Below are positions 34,540 through 43,967 of a DNA stretch of 50,465 nucleotides, piece by piece. Made by a program: the position numbers and the translations under genes. Under the pieces are notes generated by a model, which was given only the letters and a program-made list of their open reading frames with translations, was not told the origin of the DNA and searched no databases. Position 1 is the stretch's first letter, and each line of letters begins with the position of its first letter. This DNA is from Bacteroidota bacterium (lineage in GTDB: Bacteria > Bacteroidota > Ignavibacteria > UBA10030 > UBA6906): contig JAHBUR010000031.1 of assembly GCA_019637975.1 (NCBI GenBank), forward strand, positions 1 to 50,465. The letters run 5' to 3'.

Positions 34540-36224
34540 GGAAGAGCGTTACAGCATTTCTGTTTGCCGGACTCATCTTTTCCGGCTGCGGCAAGAAGGA
34601 GGATATCGTGGCGGAAGCTGACGGGCATAAGATAACAGCCCGTGAGTTCAAAGAACGGTATGAGCAACTACTGAGCCAGGGAAGCAACCGTGACAATATC
34701 CGTCTTCGCAACGAAATTCTGACCAATATGATCAACGAACGGCTGATTTTCAACGATGTGTCGCGTCAAGGTTTCGACCGGGATGAAGCATACAAGAAAC
34801 GGATGACAGTGATTGAAACCCAGGCATTGCTTGATCGCTATGCGCGTGCGATAAGCTTTGATACTCTCACGATTTCCGAACAGGAAGGCGAGGAGGAGTT
34901 CCGCCGATTCAATACAACTGCTGCTGTGCGGTATCTGTATGCAAAAACCAGGAACGAAGCATTGCGCCTCAAGTCCCGTCTGGAAAACGGAGAGACGTTC
35001 GATAAGCTTGCCCGCGAAGTCTTCGATGACCCCGGACTTGCCAACAACGGCGGATATCTAGGTGTTTTTGGTTGGGGAGAGATGGAACCGGCGATGGAGG
35101 AAACAGCATTCTCTCTTCCGGTCGGGTCGCTGTCTGATCCGGTAAAACTGAATGTCGGATATGCCATCATCAAGGTGGAATCACGGGTCGTCAATCCGCT
35201 CGCGTCGGAATTTGACTATGCGAAAGTGAAACAAAAATTAGCCGACAGGATTCAAGAGAAGAAAATCGCCCACCTTGTGAAGGCCGCTGCCGAAGAAGCG
35301 AGCGTAAGCTTGTCTGCCCGCTTTCATGAGGCTGCTGTCCGGCAAGTGTTTGAACATTGGGATATGCTTTCGGACGATGCAGATGCAAGACCCGAAACCG
35401 GTGCGTCACTCACTCCGGATGTTTCTGCAATGAAACTTATGGAATTCTCGAGTGGATCGTGGAGCATCGGGGATTTTGTGCAGAAAGTGGAGTGGACGAC
35501 CGAGAAGCAGCGCCGCCGTGTTAGAGACGCGGGCGATGTCAAGGATATGGCAATAGGATTGGCAACGAGGGATGTATTGGTGAAGAAAGCAAGAATGATG
35601 GGGCTTGAGAAAGACTCAATCTATCGCCATCAAGTGGCTCACCTTCGCGAGCGTTATCTGCTGCAACGGTGGGCAAATTCTGTCCAGGATACAGTCGGCC
35701 AATCCGGTTGGTCATCACATGTGCTTGACTCGATGTACGCGGAAAACAAGGCGCAGTACACAATTCCGCCCGAAGTGAATGTGGCCGAGATACTCGTCCG
35801 CACGGAGGACGAAGCAAATAAGTTCAAGTCCCGCGCACTTCGCGGAGAGAATTTCTCCTCACTTGCCCGCAGCCACTCGATCCGCTTGTGGGCGGCTAAG
35901 AACGGCGGGGAGCTGGGCTACGGTACAAAGGCGTCATTCGGACCAATGGGAGATGCATTCTTTGATGCTCGCGTCGGCGACATTATCGGTCCGGCCAAAG
36001 TCGATCCGTATTGGGGTGTGTTTAAGATTATCGGGAGACGTCCGGGGCGGCAAAAAACATTCGAGGAAGCGCAAAGCCAGATTGCAGGCGAACTGCTTCC
36101 GTTTCGAAAGCGGGAGGTGGCGGCCAAGGCGGTCGGAGACCTCCGGGTTCGCTCGTCAATCACAATCCACAATGATGTATTGGAAAACGTAAGCATAGTA
36201 GTAAGCAATCAAGACAAAAGGTAA
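34536..36224 (+). CDS. Parvulin-type peptidyl-prolyl isomerase lipoprotein
   Basis: 562 residues from a GTG that overlaps the GH13 stop. The lipobox LIFSGC with Cys18 marks a lipoprotein. A SurA/PrsA-like N-terminal chaperone region (about 25-105) precedes a first rotamase domain (about 125-215: RYLYAKTRNEALRLKSRLENGETFDKLAREVF...NNGGYLGVFGWGEM). A helical linker follows, then a second rotamase domain (about 400-490: VAEILVRTEDEANKFKSRALRGENFSSLARSHS...NGGELGYGTKASFG). Both parvulin domains look intact. The likely role is folding of the outer-membrane and secreted proteins encoded just downstream. It lies 4 bases before the TonB receptor. Confidence 0.9.
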   Translation: MRKSVTAFLFAGLIFSGCGKKEDIVAEADGHKITAREFKERYEQLLSQGSNRDNIRLRNEILTNMINERLIFNDVSRQGFDRDEAYKKRMTVIETQALLDRYARAISFDTLTISEQEGEEEFRRFNTTAAVRYLYAKTRNEALRLKSRLENGETFDKLAREVFDDPGLANNGGYLGVFGWGEMEPAMEETAFSLPVGSLSDPVKLNVGYAIIKVESRVVNPLASEFDYAKVKQKLADRIQEKKIAHLVKAAAEEASVSLSARFHEAAVRQVFEHWDMLSDDADARPETGASLTPDVSAMKLMEFSSGSWSIGDFVQKVEWTTEKQRRRVRDAGDVKDMAIGLATRDVLVKKARMMGLEKDSIYRHQVAHLRERYLLQRWANSVQDTVGQSGWSSHVLDSMYAENKAQYTIPPEVNVAEILVRTEDEANKFKSRALRGENFSSLARSHSIRLWAAKNGGELGYGTKASFGPMGDAFFDARVGDIIGPAKVDPYWGVFKIIGRRPGRQKTFEEAQSQIAGELLPFRKREVAAKAVGDLRVRSSITIHNDVLENVSIVVSNQDKR

Positions 36225-36228
36225 GCGT

Positions 36229-39045
36229 ATGAAAACTCTGTTACGCGCATGTATGATCGTGGCGGTCGCCTTTTTGTGGCGGGTCGCAGCTTTACCGGGA
36301 ACAACAGGCAAGATTGCCGGTGAAGTCAAAGACAGCCAAACCGGCGAAACAATTATCGGGGCTTCGGTGGTGATACAAGGGACAACGCTGGGCGCCGCAA
36401 CCAACATCGAAGGGTACTATGTTATTCTCAACATCCCACCCGGCACGTACACGCTTGTCGCCAGTTCTGTCGGCTACAACAGAAAAATCGTGACCGGGGT
36501 ATCAGTTTCGGTTGATCTTACGACGACGCAAAGATTCGAACTTGTTCCTGAGGCCGTGCAGGCGGAGGAGGTAGTGGTTACAGCAGACCGGCCTATCGTT
36601 CGCAAGGACTTGACATCATCCGAAGCACGCGTTGACGCAACGACGATCAGGACACTCCCCGTCTCCGAAGTCTCGGAAGTCCTTTCATTGCAGGCGGGCA
36701 TTACGCAGGGCAGAGATGGCGCTATCCACATCCGCGGCGGCAGAGCGAGCGAGGTGGCTTATTGGATTGATGGTGTTTCCGTTTCTGACGCTTACGACAA
36801 CAGCCAGGCTGTACAGGTGGACAACAACTCCGTTCAGGAATTGCAGGTAATCAGCGGAACGTTCAACGCGGAATACGGTCAGGCGATGTCGGGAATCGTC
36901 AACATCGTCACCAAAGACGGTGACCGGAGGTTTTCAGGAAACCTCTCGACATACACCGGCGACTATGTGACTGCCGATGACGGCATTTTCTTCCATCTCG
37001 ACGACGTAAAACCTTTTGCCAATCACAACATCGAAGGAAGCATCGGTGGGCCGGTGTTTGATCTGCCACTGACGTTTTATCTCTCAGGAAGATATTTCAG
37101 AACTGACGGCTGGCTCTACGCAAATGAAATCATCAACCCGAACGGAACGCCCCTGCCGGGAAACTCGGCGACATTTGATCCGGCCGGAAATCTTCTCACA
37201 CGGACGTTTGTGGACCGGCCGACACCAATGAACGGAAGAATCCGGCGATCGGGACAGGGGAAGCTGACGCTGAACTTGACAGGCGGAACGAAGATCAGCC
37301 TGAGTGCCATTGGCAGTCAAATTGACTTTCGCGACTTCAATCACGACTATCACCTGATTCCTGCTGCAGATGTAAAGAAATTCGACCGGAACTACAACCT
37401 GACGGGATTGTGGACTCAGGCTCTTTCGAATACATCGTTCTTTACCATGAACTTCTATTATCTCTACAAGCAATTCAGAGAATACTTGTATGACAACCCG
37501 CTTGATCCGCGGTACATCGTTGACCCTGATATTCTCTCGAACAACGCAGGAAATTACAAGTTCAGGGTCGTGGGAACGAACAACCATCAGTTCAGGCGAA
37601 ATACCGAGACACGCGGTGTGAAATTGGATTATACGGATCAAATCAGCAGGCTGCACCAACTGAAAGCCGGGATCGAGGGAAAGCTCCACCGCCTTTACCT
37701 TGAGGACTACAACGTAACGAACGGTCAGGATGCACAGGGACAAATCATCCCTGTCATCCCGCAACGGACCGGGCCGCTCTACGAAGAATACACGGAAAAG
37801 CCTGTCGAGTTTGCAGTGTACATCCAGGACAAGCTCGAATACGAGCGGATGATTGTGAACATCGGCGTCCGTTTCGACTACTTCGATTCGCGCGGCAACG
37901 TACTTGCTGACCCTCAGGACCCGAACATCTACAACCCCATCAAGCAGGAAAACCGTGTTGATTTGAACGGTGATGGAGTAAAGAGCGACGAGGAACAAGC
38001 CGACCCGTCAGTCGTGGCTGCGCGCCGTGCACACTGGTACAGGAAGGCGTCGGCGAAGACGAGCATTAGTCCGCGGTTTGGCATCTCGTACCCCATTACC
38101 GACCGCGGGGTTTTGCACTTCTCCTACGGGCACTTCCTGCAATTCCCTTCGTTCAGCGATCTGTACCAAAAGCCCGGATACAAAGTAACCACGGCTTCGG
38201 GAGTTCAGGGGGTGTTCGGCAATCCGGACTTGAGTGCGCAGAAAACCGTTATGTATGAAATCGGATTGCAGCAGCAAATAACCGAAGATATGAGTTTCGA
38301 CATTACTGGCTTCTACCGCGACACACGTGACTGGACTTCGACGAGCGCGCAGATTCCGGTGCTTCGGGCGGATGGCGAGGGGGTAACGACATTCTATACA
38401 ATGTTTGTGAACAAGGACTATGCAAACTCCCGCGGCATCACGCTTTCTGTAAATAAGCGCCCCACGAAGCTCTTCTCATTCAATTTTTCCTATACCTTCC
38501 AGACGGCAGAAGGAGTCAACTCGAGCAAGGATGAAGAGCAGGCACGTCTGCAATCGAATGACCAAGGCACGGTTATTTCGGGTGTGACGCTTGCGCCACT
38601 TGATTGGGATCAGACACATACAGCCAACCTCACTCTCGGATTGGGCGAGTTGGATTGGGGAGCTTTCATTATTGCACAATACGGTTCCGGTCTCCCGTAC
38701 ACGCCTGTTCTGAACCAAAGCGAAGCACGCGGCAGTGATGCCATCAAAACAAAAAACACCAGAAGGCTTCCCGCCAACTACAATGTTGATTTGCGCGTAT
38801 TCAAGAGTTTTGCGCTTGATCCTCTCAACATCACGCTGTTTGTGAAAGTGCTCAACCTTCTCGACCGACGCAACGAAGTACAGGTGTACGGAGAAACAGG
38901 ACGGGCAAGCGCCACACCGGCGGCTCTCGGCATTGGCAATATTTCCGGAGGCTTCCGCGTCAATACGCTTGAAGAGTATTTGTTGAGAAGGTACCACTAC
39001 TCCGAACCGCGCCAGATTCAAATAGGCATGGACATCAATTTCTGA
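36229..39045 (+). CDS. TonB-dependent receptor with CarboxypepD-like N-terminal domain
   Basis: 938 residues. Signal peptide about 1-22, then a CarboxypepD_reg-like beta-sandwich (about 27-110: GKIAGEVKDSQTGETIIGASVVIQGTTLGAATN). The plug domain (about 120-235) has HIRGGRASEVAYWIDGVSV and FNAEYGQAMSGIVNIVTK. The rest is a 22-strand outer-membrane barrel ending in a C-terminal Phe (QIGMDINF). In this locus it probably imports a glucan oligosaccharide, SusC-fashion, but no SusD is adjacent. It lies 4 bases after the parvulin gene, with AAAGG before the ATG, and 43 bases before the start of the large secreted protein. Confidence 0.92.
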   Translation: MKTLLRACMIVAVAFLWRVAALPGTTGKIAGEVKDSQTGETIIGASVVIQGTTLGAATNIEGYYVILNIPPGTYTLVASSVGYNRKIVTGVSVSVDLTTTQRFELVPEAVQAEEVVVTADRPIVRKDLTSSEARVDATTIRTLPVSEVSEVLSLQAGITQGRDGAIHIRGGRASEVAYWIDGVSVSDAYDNSQAVQVDNNSVQELQVISGTFNAEYGQAMSGIVNIVTKDGDRRFSGNLSTYTGDYVTADDGIFFHLDDVKPFANHNIEGSIGGPVFDLPLTFYLSGRYFRTDGWLYANEIINPNGTPLPGNSATFDPAGNLLTRTFVDRPTPMNGRIRRSGQGKLTLNLTGGTKISLSAIGSQIDFRDFNHDYHLIPAADVKKFDRNYNLTGLWTQALSNTSFFTMNFYYLYKQFREYLYDNPLDPRYIVDPDILSNNAGNYKFRVVGTNNHQFRRNTETRGVKLDYTDQISRLHQLKAGIEGKLHRLYLEDYNVTNGQDAQGQIIPVIPQRTGPLYEEYTEKPVEFAVYIQDKLEYERMIVNIGVRFDYFDSRGNVLADPQDPNIYNPIKQENRVDLNGDGVKSDEEQADPSVVAARRAHWYRKASAKTSISPRFGISYPITDRGVLHFSYGHFLQFPSFSDLYQKPGYKVTTASGVQGVFGNPDLSAQKTVMYEIGLQQQITEDMSFDITGFYRDTRDWTSTSAQIPVLRADGEGVTTFYTMFVNKDYANSRGITLSVNKRPTKLFSFNFSYTFQTAEGVNSSKDEEQARLQSNDQGTVISGVTLAPLDWDQTHTANLTLGLGELDWGAFIIAQYGSGLPYTPVLNQSEARGSDAIKTKNTRRLPANYNVDLRVFKSFALDPLNITLFVKVLNLLDRRNEVQVYGETGRASATPAALGIGNISGGFRVNTLEEYLLRRYHYSEPRQIQIGMDINF

Positions 39046-39088
39046 TACAATCATGAAGATGACACGAATGAAACAAGGAGATGTTTCG

Positions 39089-42000
39089 ATGAACCTAATG
39101 AAGCGTCTGCTGCCGTTGGCTGCGCTGATAATGGCCATCAGTGTTGCGGATGTGCAGGCCCAGCATGTGCCGAGTCGGGAGCGCGTTGATCCGACATTGC
39201 GGCGCAGGACGGAAATTGACGGGAACAATCTGAGAACAAGCGTTTTCAATTTCTGCTTCTCCGGTCGTACCGGCGCCGGTCAGGGAGTTCCGTACGAGTG
39301 GCCAAAGAATACCGGGCGTCACTATGTCGCGCTGGTAGCGTTGTTTGTCGGCGGCGAGGTAGTGGATGATACCGGCAGAACAGTCCGCATTGTTGACCTT
39401 CCCGCGTTTCGCACAAACCAGGCAACAGGAGGCGACTGGAATATGAATCCCGTCGCGGGGTATTTTAATGTCGCAACCGGGAAGCTCGCAAAGAGCGATG
39501 AGCCTGCAACGTGGCCTGCGTTCTGGCCCGACAAGATGTCCGACCCTCAAGACCCGGGTTGGAGCGGAAAGTGGAACGGATTTTTCGGCAAGGATCAATT
39601 CAATGCCGATCAGGAAATCTACGCCCGTATCGGCGACGACAACTACAACCGCTACCGTTACACGCCGGATACTACTGATCTCACACGACGCGGATTGGGA
39701 CTGATCATTGATTATCGTGCGTTGCAGTGGTCGCAGGCTTCCGTTGCGGACGGCGTGTTCTTCATTCATGAAATCAAGAATGACGGAACAAAGGATCTCA
39801 AGAAAACAGGTGTAACACTCTGGCTTGCCGATTTCGTCGGCGGCGACGGCGATTCGCAGGACGACACTCCCGGCTTCGACCTGATACTCGACGTGGCTTT
39901 CTCCCTTGATGCGGACGGCATCAGTTCAAACCCCGCGTTCGCGAACGCATGTGTCGGCGCTGCGGCGACTCTGTACCTCGAAACTCCCGGCAACGCGGTT
40001 GATCGTATTGACAACGACGGCGACAGCCCCGAGTATGGAGACGGGCCGAGAGTACTTCCTTCACTCTTTGAAGCAAGAATACCGGGAACCACGGTGGAAA
40101 TCTCGGGAGATCAAATAGACAACAATCATAACGGCTTGATCGACGAGGATTCCACCTACATTCCGTTTGGTCAGCAGCGCGGTGTCGGTTTTGCGGATGG
40201 TATTGACAACAATGATAACGGAGAGTTACTCAGTCCGGTTGTCACCCAAACGATGATCAACCAGGCGGCGACTGATGCTTGGGGACGCTGGCCTCCGAAT
40301 CCGGAAAACGATCTCGCATTCTGGCCCGGCAATGATGTCAATTTCCGACAGGAGTCCATTCATCTTATTCAAGTCGGGCCGGAGGATCTCGGCAAGAGGT
40401 TCAAGGACAATATCGATAACGACGGCAATTCATACGGCGATTTGCCCGTGGTGACCCAGCAGATGATCGACATTGCGGCAACTGATCCTTACAAGCGATA
40501 TCGAGTGCCCGGCACCAATGTTATTCTCTACGACCTCGGTCCCGAAGATCTCGGGAAGAAGTACATCAACCGGGATGGCTTGCGCGATGCCGGCGTTGAC
40601 GAACTCATTGACGAGATGATCGACGAGAGTCGGAATGACGGTATCGATAACGATGGAGACTGGAATCCATTTACTGATGATGTCGGTCTCGACGGCGCGC
40701 CGAATACCGGTGACTTCGGAGAGGGTGATGGCATACCCACATCGGGTGTTGGAACGCCGTTCCCCGGCGAACCGAACATCGACAAGACTGACGTTTCCGA
40801 GGCCGATCAAATCGGATTGACGAACGTCCAGTATCTCGCAGCCGGCGCCATCAACTTCAGCCAGACAGCCGACATCTTCTTCTGGGCGGAATTCATGATC
40901 CCCGGTTCATTTGTGAATCCGGAATTGATCGGGACGGGCGAGTACGATCTGTTTGTGTCATCGGGTCTCTTTCCGCTGAACGCCGGACAGATTGAGCGCA
41001 TTTCTTTTGCGGTGGTTATGGGCAATGCTGTCCGTTGTCCGGGTAATGCGGACTTCACAGGCGCCAAGGCGGATGCTCTCCGCAAGCGCACGTTTGCGCA
41101 ACTTGCCTACAACGAGGACTACCAATTCGCACAAGCGCCCCTTGAGCCGACCGTGACCGCCGTCGCGACGACAAATGAACGCGGACGCCCCCAAGTAACA
41201 TTGTACTGGGATGAAGTTGCGGAAAGCTCGGTCGATAGGTTTCTGGCGGGGATCCCGGGCGTCAACGGCCAGGATTTCGAAGGGTACAGGATTTATCGTG
41301 CAACGGATCCCGCGTTTCAAGACGCCCAGAAAATCACCGACGCATACGGCAATCCCGCCCCGTGGCTGAAACCTATTGCGCAGTTCGACCTTGATAACGG
41401 AATTCGGGGAGATTCCGCGGCAGTTCCTTTCAACGGCGTTGCATTCTATATGGGAGATGATACGGGGATTCAGCACACATGGACGGACACCACCGTGCAG
41501 GCCGGACAACTCTACTACTATGCCGTGCGGGCGTACGACCAAGGGTATCGTCCATTGAACATCTCACCGGCGGAAAGCAATCTTCGCCTGAGCATCGATC
41601 CGATTACCGGAAAAGTAAAGGACTTCGGCAAGTCCATTGCCATCATAACGGCGGAGGCTCCCGTTGCAGGTTATATGCCTCCCAATGTGAGTGCCATTAT
41701 ACCCGTAGCCGGAACTGCGACGGGTTCAATAGGGTATCGCATCGTTGATCCTTCGAGGGTTCGTGACAATGCAACGTATCGCATCACATTTGAAGATACA
41801 GTGCATATCGGGCGATCGGGCGACCCTGACACGCTGCGAACGAAGTTCTACACTCTTGCGAACGCTACAAACACATCACTTCTTGACACACTCATTGCAA
41901 GTCGTCGCCCCACACCGACCGGACTGGATTTGCCGGTCGTTGATGGCGTGCAGCTTGTATTGAACAACGACAGGCGGTTCGGAATGGATACAAGCCGTTC

Positions 42001-42808
42001 CCGTTACAGTCGAAATAATATGTGGAAGGTGGAGATGCAGGGATGGCGCGAGGGATTTGTCATCGGGAAGCAATATCCTAACGACTACAAGATCATCTTC
42101 GGGCCGGTCGGCATTGATACGTCCACGACGTATGATCTGGACGGTCAGGGATTCATTGTGCCTGCTGCGCCGGTGAATTTCACAGTGCGGAACCCTACTA
42201 CCAATGCGAAGGTTAAGTTCGCATTCTTCGAGAAGGATCCTGCCGGCGGCCCCGGAATCTATTCGGGTCAACTCGATCCCTTCTTCCGGGATAATCTCAT
42301 CATCCTCGAACCGGATGCGGCAAATAACCTTCTCATCTCTTGGGCGATTGTACCGGATTACGACACGGTACATACTCTCTACACGACCGGCGACACGATC
42401 TCGCTGGTAACGTTCAAGAGCTTTGGCAGGAATGATGTGTTCGAATATACAACCAGAGCCCAACGTGTCGATAAGCAGCTTGCGGCTAACAGTCTGGACA
42501 AGATCAAGGTTGTTCCGAATCCGTACGTGGCGGCAGCAAACTGGGAACCGCGCAATCCGTTCCCCACGGGTCGGGGGCCGCGTTCTATTCATTTCACACA
42601 CCTTCCGCAACAATGCACGATTCGCATCTACAATATCAGCGGCGAGCTGGTGGCAACAATCGATCATGACAGTCCCTTGCTCAACGGAACGGCGGAATGG
42701 AACCTTCTATCCCGTGACCAGTTGCAGGTTTCCTACGGTGTGTACATCTACCACGTGGAAGCACCCGGCGTCGGGCAGAAGGTCGGCAAATTTGCTGTCA
42801 TCAAGTAG
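39089..42808 (+). CDS. Very large secreted protein with calcium-loop repeats and FlgD-like C-terminus
   Basis: About 1239 residues. AAGGAG at 39075-39080 selects the ATG at 39089 and gives a clean signal peptide (MNLMKRLLPLAALIMAISVADVQAQ); an in-frame start 36 bases upstream is unlikely. The middle third has at least five Asp/Asn-rich calcium-loop motifs (RIDNDGDSPEYGDG, QIDNNHNGLIDEDS, GIDNNDNGE, NIDNDGNSYGD, GIDNDGDWNPFTDD), like thrombospondin type-3 loops. Fibronectin-like segments follow (about 700-830: VTLYWDEVAESSVDRF). The last ~95 residues (KVVPNPYVAAANW...GVYIYHVEAP) form an FlgD-like or variant sorting domain. Such proteins often follow a TonB receptor and precede a PorV gene in this group; the function is not known. 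Confidence 0.75.
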   Translation: MNLMKRLLPLAALIMAISVADVQAQHVPSRERVDPTLRRRTEIDGNNLRTSVFNFCFSGRTGAGQGVPYEWPKNTGRHYVALVALFVGGEVVDDTGRTVRIVDLPAFRTNQATGGDWNMNPVAGYFNVATGKLAKSDEPATWPAFWPDKMSDPQDPGWSGKWNGFFGKDQFNADQEIYARIGDDNYNRYRYTPDTTDLTRRGLGLIIDYRALQWSQASVADGVFFIHEIKNDGTKDLKKTGVTLWLADFVGGDGDSQDDTPGFDLILDVAFSLDADGISSNPAFANACVGAAATLYLETPGNAVDRIDNDGDSPEYGDGPRVLPSLFEARIPGTTVEISGDQIDNNHNGLIDEDSTYIPFGQQRGVGFADGIDNNDNGELLSPVVTQTMINQAATDAWGRWPPNPENDLAFWPGNDVNFRQESIHLIQVGPEDLGKRFKDNIDNDGNSYGDLPVVTQQMIDIAATDPYKRYRVPGTNVILYDLGPEDLGKKYINRDGLRDAGVDELIDEMIDESRNDGIDNDGDWNPFTDDVGLDGAPNTGDFGEGDGIPTSGVGTPFPGEPNIDKTDVSEADQIGLTNVQYLAAGAINFSQTADIFFWAEFMIPGSFVNPELIGTGEYDLFVSSGLFPLNAGQIERISFAVVMGNAVRCPGNADFTGAKADALRKRTFAQLAYNEDYQFAQAPLEPTVTAVATTNERGRPQVTLYWDEVAESSVDRFLAGIPGVNGQDFEGYRIYRATDPAFQDAQKITDAYGNPAPWLKPIAQFDLDNGIRGDSAAVPFNGVAFYMGDDTGIQHTWTDTTVQAGQLYYYAVRAYDQGYRPLNISPAESNLRLSIDPITGKVKDFGKSIAIITAEAPVAGYMPPNVSAIIPVAGTATGSIGYRIVDPSRVRDNATYRITFEDTVHIGRSGDPDTLRTKFYTLANATNTSLLDTLIASRRPTPTGLDLPVVDGVQLVLNNDRRFGMDTSRSRYSRNNMWKVEMQGWREGFVIGKQYPNDYKIIFGPVGIDTSTTYDLDGQGFIVPAAPVNFTVRNPTTNAKVKFAFFEKDPAGGPGIYSGQLDPFFRDNLIILEPDAANNLLISWAIVPDYDTVHTLYTTGDTISLVTFKSFGRNDVFEYTTRAQRVDKQLAANSLDKIKVVPNPYVAAANWEPRNPFPTGRGPRSIHFTHLPQQCTIRIYNISGELVATIDHDSPLLNGTAEWNLLSRDQLQVSYGVYIYHVEAPGVGQKVGKFAVIK

Positions 42809-42816
42809 GAAGGGCA

Positions 42817-43851
42817 ATGAACATGAAAACAATGAACAGATACAGTGTACGTGTTATTCTCCTTGCAGTGTCAATTGCCTCTTCCGGTATTTCGCAACCT
42901 GTGACCAAGGTCGGTACCACGGCCGCAAAATTCCTCAGCATCCCGGTGGGTTCACGCGCCATCGGCATGGGCGGGGCGTTCACCGGAATAGCGAATGATG
43001 CTTCTGCAATGTATTGGAACCCCGGCGGGATTGCGCGCATTTACCAAACGGAGGCGGTGTTCTACCATTCGGACTGGATAGCCGATATTAAGTTCAATTA
43101 CGGCGGTGTGGTGATTCCGGTCGGAAGTCTGGGAACAGTGGGTCTTAGCTTCACATCGGTTTCGATGGATGATATGGAGCGAACTACGGAGCTGCAGCCC
43201 GAGGGCACAAGCCAGTTTTTCAGCGCCGGGAGCTTTGCGGTTGCGGCCTCCTATGCAAAGAATCTGACGGATTGGTTCTCCATCGGCGGAACCGTGAAAT
43301 ACGTGAACGAACATATCTGGAATTCCAGCGCTACCGGTTTTGCGGTGGATATCGGTACGCTGTTCTCCACACCATTCCCGGGCCTTACATTCGGAGCAGG
43401 AATTTCCAATTTCGGGACGAAGATGAACATGACGGGAGACGACTTGTTGGTTCCTGTCGGTGTTTCGAACAACAGCGGCTCGAATCAGAACATCAATGCA
43501 CGACTCGCCACCGACGATTTCGATTTGCCGCTGACACTCCGGATCGGCCTGGCGTACCAGCCGCTGAACGACGAGGATCAGCAACTCACGTTTGCGGTGG
43601 ATGCGTATCATCCCAACGATAATTCCGAAAGCATCAATATCGGCGGGGAGTATATCGTGTTCGAGCGGATTGTTGCTCTCCGGGCGGGGTACAAGGGGTT
43701 GGGGTTGAAAGGATCTGAAGAAGAACTCACGTTGGGCGCCGGCCTGAACTATGAGATCACACCGGGGCTCAGACTCAAGTTCGACTATGCGTTCCAGAAA
43801 TTCGGCAGGCTGAGCAACGTGAACAACTTTGCCGTAAGCGTCGTTTTCTAA
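42817..43851 (+). CDS. porV: PorV/PorQ-family outer-membrane protein
   Basis: 344 residues, start supported by AGGAAGGG. Signal peptide about 1-27. The N-terminal KVGTTAAKFLSIPVGSRAIGMGGAFTGIANDASAMYWNPGGIARI is the PorV/UPF0164 signature. The rest is an alternating-hydrophobic outer-membrane barrel of about 14 strands ending in FAVSVVF. By family, PorV shuttles T9SS cargo from the translocon to the attachment complex; related paralogues serve individual cargos. Located 8 bases after the large secreted gene and ahead of a T9SS cargo gene, it may handle the products of this operon. Whether it is the genome's main PorV or a dedicated paralogue cannot be told. Confidence 0.85.
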   Translation: MNMKTMNRYSVRVILLAVSIASSGISQPVTKVGTTAAKFLSIPVGSRAIGMGGAFTGIANDASAMYWNPGGIARIYQTEAVFYHSDWIADIKFNYGGVVIPVGSLGTVGLSFTSVSMDDMERTTELQPEGTSQFFSAGSFAVAASYAKNLTDWFSIGGTVKYVNEHIWNSSATGFAVDIGTLFSTPFPGLTFGAGISNFGTKMNMTGDDLLVPVGVSNNSGSNQNINARLATDDFDLPLTLRIGLAYQPLNDEDQQLTFAVDAYHPNDNSESINIGGEYIVFERIVALRAGYKGLGLKGSEEELTLGAGLNYEITPGLRLKFDYAFQKFGRLSNVNNFAVSVVF

Positions 43852-43967
43852 TTCCAACATCAATCCATATACAAGGAGGAGGCAGATTTCATATTCGTTG
43901 ATGCAATTTTCGAATCACCACGTACCAATTCACAATTTCACAACTACAACAACCAAAGGAGGTCAAT

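Noticed and set aside
37084..37998. A 304-codon frame antisense to the TonB receptor
   Set aside because: It is covered by the receptor barrel on the plus strand, with no ribosome site or domain.
43871..43967. AAGGAGGAGG followed by a short frame before the starch-binding-like gene
   Set aside because: The nearest ATG is too far from the site and the frame runs out of frame into the real gene; AAAGGAGG at the annotated start is better.
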